NCBI RefSeq assembly: GCF_900116445.1 | Contig: NZ_FPBH01000004.1 | Location: 434,001-498,000, forward strand | Direction of reading: 5' to 3' | Source of the DNA: Paraburkholderia aspalathi | GTDB lineage: Bacteria > Pseudomonadota > Gammaproteobacteria > Burkholderiales > Burkholderiaceae | DNA length: 64,000 nucleotides | Shown: in pieces, positions 61,860 to 64,000 of the stretch | Numbering within the stretch: position 1 is the first letter of the stretch | Layout: every line of letters starts with the position of its first letter | Translations under genes and position numbers: made by a program | Notes under the pieces: generated by a model | Told to the model about the DNA's origin: nothing | Databases searched by the model: none | What the model saw: the letters and a program-made list of their open reading frames with translations, nothing else

Positions 61860-62792
61860 ATGATCAAGCCGAGGAAACGTCTGCCTCCCCTCAACGCAGT
61901 TGGCGCGTTCGAAGCCTCGGCACGGCTCCTGAGCTTCACGCGCGCGGCCGAAGAACTGAACCTGTCGCAAGGTGCGGTGAGCCGGCAGATTCAGGTGCTG
62001 GAAGAAAGGATTGGCGTTCCGCTTTTCAATCGGCGGCACCGCGAAATCGAGCTGACCAAAGCCGGCATGGTCTTTCAACAGGCAATCGCGCAAAGCCTGA
62101 TGTCGATTCGCCGCGCGGTGGCCATCATCGAGAATCTCGAATCGACCAGCGTGACGATCGCTGCGAGCGTGGCGATGTCGAGCTTCTGGCTGATGCCGGC
62201 CATCATCCGGTTCCGCGAACGCCATCCGGAAGTCGATATCCGCGTACTCGCCAGCGATCAGCCGGTCGATCCGCGCCGTGAGGCCGTCGATCTCGCTATC
62301 CACTATGGAGACGGCCACTGGCCCGGCCTCGTCAAATACAAGCTGTTCGATGAGGAAATTTTTCCGGTCTGCAGCCCGTCTTATCTTGAACAACACGCCA
62401 TCCAGAGCGCATGCGATTTGCAGAACGAAGTGCTGATCGACGTTGAGGCCGGTCTGTCGGTATGCAATTGCTGGGACGACTGGTTCGAACTGGCGGGCGT
62501 CGAGCCGCGCGATCATCACAGCTCGATCCGTGTCAGCAATTTCGATCTGGCTTACCGCGCGGCGTGTGCCGGAAAAGGTGTCGCGCTCGCCTGGTCCTAT
62601 GGCTGCACGGAAATGATCGAGGACGGGCGCCTCGTCAGGCCGCTCGATATCAGTGTGCGCACCCGGCTGTCCGAGTACATCGTGACGGCGGACAATTATG
62701 AACTCAGCCACGCGACGAAAGAGGTGCTCGATACGCTGATCGAGTACGCCGCCGACACCAACAATAGCTGGGGAGCGCAATCCGCTGCCTGA
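61860..62792 (+). CDS. LysR-family regulator (GcvA-like)
   Basis: The 310-residue protein has an N-terminal winged helix of the GcvA subgroup (PLNAVGAFEASARLLSFTRA and LNLSQGAVSRQIQ) and a type-2 periplasmic-fold effector domain (about 90-300). GcvA controls glycine cleavage in enterobacteria, and relatives control many catabolic genes. Being divergent from gbcA it is the natural candidate activator of the betaine operon. In Pseudomonas this job is done by the AraC-type GbdR, which is not seen here. Confidence 0.9.
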   Translation: MIKPRKRLPPLNAVGAFEASARLLSFTRAAEELNLSQGAVSRQIQVLEERIGVPLFNRRHREIELTKAGMVFQQAIAQSLMSIRRAVAIIENLESTSVTIAASVAMSSFWLMPAIIRFRERHPEVDIRVLASDQPVDPRREAVDLAIHYGDGHWPGLVKYKLFDEEIFPVCSPSYLEQHAIQSACDLQNEVLIDVEAGLSVCNCWDDWFELAGVEPRDHHSSIRVSNFDLAYRAACAGKGVALAWSYGCTEMIEDGRLVRPLDISVRTRLSEYIVTADNYELSHATKEVLDTLIEYAADTNNSWGAQSAA

Positions 62793-62866
62793 CGCCGATG
62801 CGACCAGGGCTCGTCGCAATAGTTGCTGGCAGCAATATCGAGGGCGGTCACAGTCTGATCGACGCA

Positions 62867-63640
62867 CTACAGCGTGGCAGTCACGCCACCATCCACGTAA
62901 AGGATATGGCCGTTCACGAAATTCGACGCGTCGCTCGCGAGGAACACCGCGGCGCCGACCAGATCCTCCACGTCGCCCCACCGCCGTGACGGCGTGCGCC
63001 CGGTCAGCCAGTTGCTGAAGGTCTCGTCCCTGACAAGCGTCTCGGTCAGTTCCGTCTTGAAGTAGCCCGGCCCCAGACCATTGACCTGGATGCCGTATTG
63101 GCCCCAGTCGATCGCCATGCCCTTCGTCAGCATTTTGACGGCGCCCTTGCTCGCGGTGTAGGCCGCAATGTTGGGACGGCCCAGTTCGCTTTGCACCGAA
63201 CAGATGTTGACGATCTTGCCGCGCTTGCGAGCGATCATGTGCCGCGCGACCGCCTGACCGACCAGGAACACGCTGTCGACATTGGTCTTCATCAGCTCTT
63301 CCCATTGCGCATGGGAAAACTGTTCGAGCGGCGCACGGCGTTGCATGCCCGCGTTGTTGACGAGAATGTCGATCGCACCGATTTCGCGTTCGATATCGGC
63401 GATCGCCGTGTCGACCTCAGTGGCCGACGTCACGTCGAAACTTGCGGCATGAACGGTCGCGCCCTCATCGCGCAAACGGCCGACAGCCTCTGCCAGCCTG
63501 GTCGGGTTGCGGCCATTCAGAATCACTTCAGCGCCGGCACCTGCCAACCCTTTGGCCAGCGCAAAACCGATACCCGTACTCGACCCGGTAACCAGAGCAC
63601 GATGCCCCGACAGATCAAACATCTTCAGATTGTTGTTCAA
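62867..63640 (-). CDS. Short-chain dehydrogenase, gluconate 5-dehydrogenase-like
   Basis: The 257-residue SDR has cofactor motif VTGSSTGIG (about 17-25), NNAGMQ, the catalytic Ser (SVQSELG) and YTASKGA with Tyr and Lys. Text such as NGRNPTRLAEA and GPGYFKTELTE is typical of gluconate 5-dehydrogenase (IdnO/Gno). The gluconokinase-like gene ends 2 bases upstream, so they form one operon for gluconate or ketogluconate use. The betaine genes are unrelated to it. Confidence 0.88.
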   Translation of the reverse strand: MNNNLKMFDLSGHRALVTGSSTGIGFALAKGLAGAGAEVILNGRNPTRLAEAVGRLRDEGATVHAASFDVTSATEVDTAIADIEREIGAIDILVNNAGMQRRAPLEQFSHAQWEELMKTNVDSVFLVGQAVARHMIARKRGKIVNICSVQSELGRPNIAAYTASKGAVKMLTKGMAIDWGQYGIQVNGLGPGYFKTELTETLVRDETFSNWLTGRTPSRRWGDVEDLVGAAVFLASDASNFVNGHILYVDGGVTATL

Positions 63641-63641
63641 C

Positions 63642-64000
63642 TCAACTCCTCTTCGACTCTAATTCGTCCGACTTCCATCCAGCACTATGCGGTTCGCTCA
63701 GCCATTGCACGACCGCTCTCAGACTGCACGCGCCGTCCTGCAAAGCAGAAAGATGGAGCACACCAACTTCACCGACAGGTGACTCAAGCGTTGCGAATTG
63801 ATCGGCCACCAAAGTCGCTGGAAACTCATGATGCAGCCGCCCGGAAACCCGTGCAACCGCCACGGACAACGCGATGTCGAGAAACACAAATCTCAGCCCT
63901 GCAACACGCGCGCGCATGCGCTCCCGATAGCGACGTCTCAACGCGGAACAGGACAGCACGACCGTCCCATGCATATCATCCACCTGCTCGGCGAGACGGT
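63642..64000 (-). CDS. Gluconokinase, partial (C-terminal part)
   Basis: The frame runs in from beyond the right edge. The visible part has TVVLSCSALRRRYRERMR and RFVFLDI, the hallmark text of GntK-type gluconokinases (P-loop kinases of about 165-175 residues); the N-terminal P-loop lies outside the window. About 119 residues are seen. It would phosphorylate gluconate to 6-phosphogluconate, and it is directly upstream of the SDR gene. Confidence 0.87.
   Translation of the reverse strand, partial: RLAEQVDDMHGTVVLSCSALRRRYRERMRARVAGLRFVFLDIALSVAVARVSGRLHHEFPATLVADQFATLESPVGEVGVLHLSALQDGACSLRAVVQWLSEPHSAGWKSDELESKRS

Noticed and set aside
1..64000. CRISPR arrays, rRNA genes, complete tRNA genes, phage genes, toxin-antitoxin pairs
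   Set aside because: No regularly spaced repeats, no rRNA text, no complete tRNA cloverleaf and no phage or toxin families were recognised on either strand.

Overview
The window looks like chromosomal accessory DNA of a soil- or plant-associated betaproteobacterium of the Burkholderiaceae (Paraburkholderia/Caballeronia type). The basis is GC-rich coding DNA, a Gram-negative OmpC-type porin, a MipA/OmpV protein, a MetA-pathway porin and many catabolic operons. The genus is an inference from gene content; no rRNA or other phylogenetic marker is present.

Region A (1-15.4 kb) is a self-contained catabolic unit. Two divergent GntR regulators and an aspartate/maleate-racemase-fold enzyme precede a leftward operon soxB-soxD-soxA-soxG-purU-folD (heterotetrameric sarcosine oxidase plus folate C1 recycling). 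A rightward polyamine-type ABC importer and an M24 hydrolase of the ectoine hydrolase/creatinase type diverge from it. The 500-base divergent promoter region carries several near-identical TTGT-N2-ACAA palindromes. By eye this region is less GC-rich than the rest. The likely job is uptake and hydrolysis of an unidentified N-methylated compound to sarcosine, then oxidation to glycine with the methyl group passed to folate.

Region B (15.4-18.7 kb) is a rearrangement scar: an IS30-family left end fused in frame to the last 27 codons of a CsoR/RcnR-type regulator, an intact DmeF metal exporter, a tRNA-3'-end-like sequence with a terminator, and a short aldehyde dehydrogenase remnant.

Region C (18.7-23.8 kb) has a four-repeat membrane protein and an operon mipA-RR-RR-HK, in which the second response regulator lacks the phosphoacceptor Asp.

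Region D (24-41 kb) is a TetR-controlled catabolic regulon: aldehyde dehydrogenase, DapA-type lyase, ornithine-cyclodeaminase-like protein, FAD hydroxylase, two FAH-family enzymes, an extradiol-type VOC protein, Rieske ferredoxin, MetA-type porin, two MFS carriers, hotdog thioesterase, cupin and a beta-keto acid cleavage enzyme. The same ATACGAT-type dyad occurs in front of the main transcription units. The set resembles a meta-cleavage pathway for an unidentified aromatic.

Region E (41.7-61.9 kb) is a glycine betaine degradation locus: porin, TetR, a second purU-soxBDAG-folD operon on the plus strand, and a convergent nine-gene minus-strand array of gbcA, gbcB, a dimethylglycine-dehydrogenase-like protein, etfB, etfA, a betaine/choline ABC importer and a FolB-like protein. 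Together they would import betaine and demethylate it stepwise to dimethylglycine, sarcosine and glycine. The window ends with a GcvA-like LysR regulator, a gluconate-5-dehydrogenase-like SDR and a partial gluconokinase.
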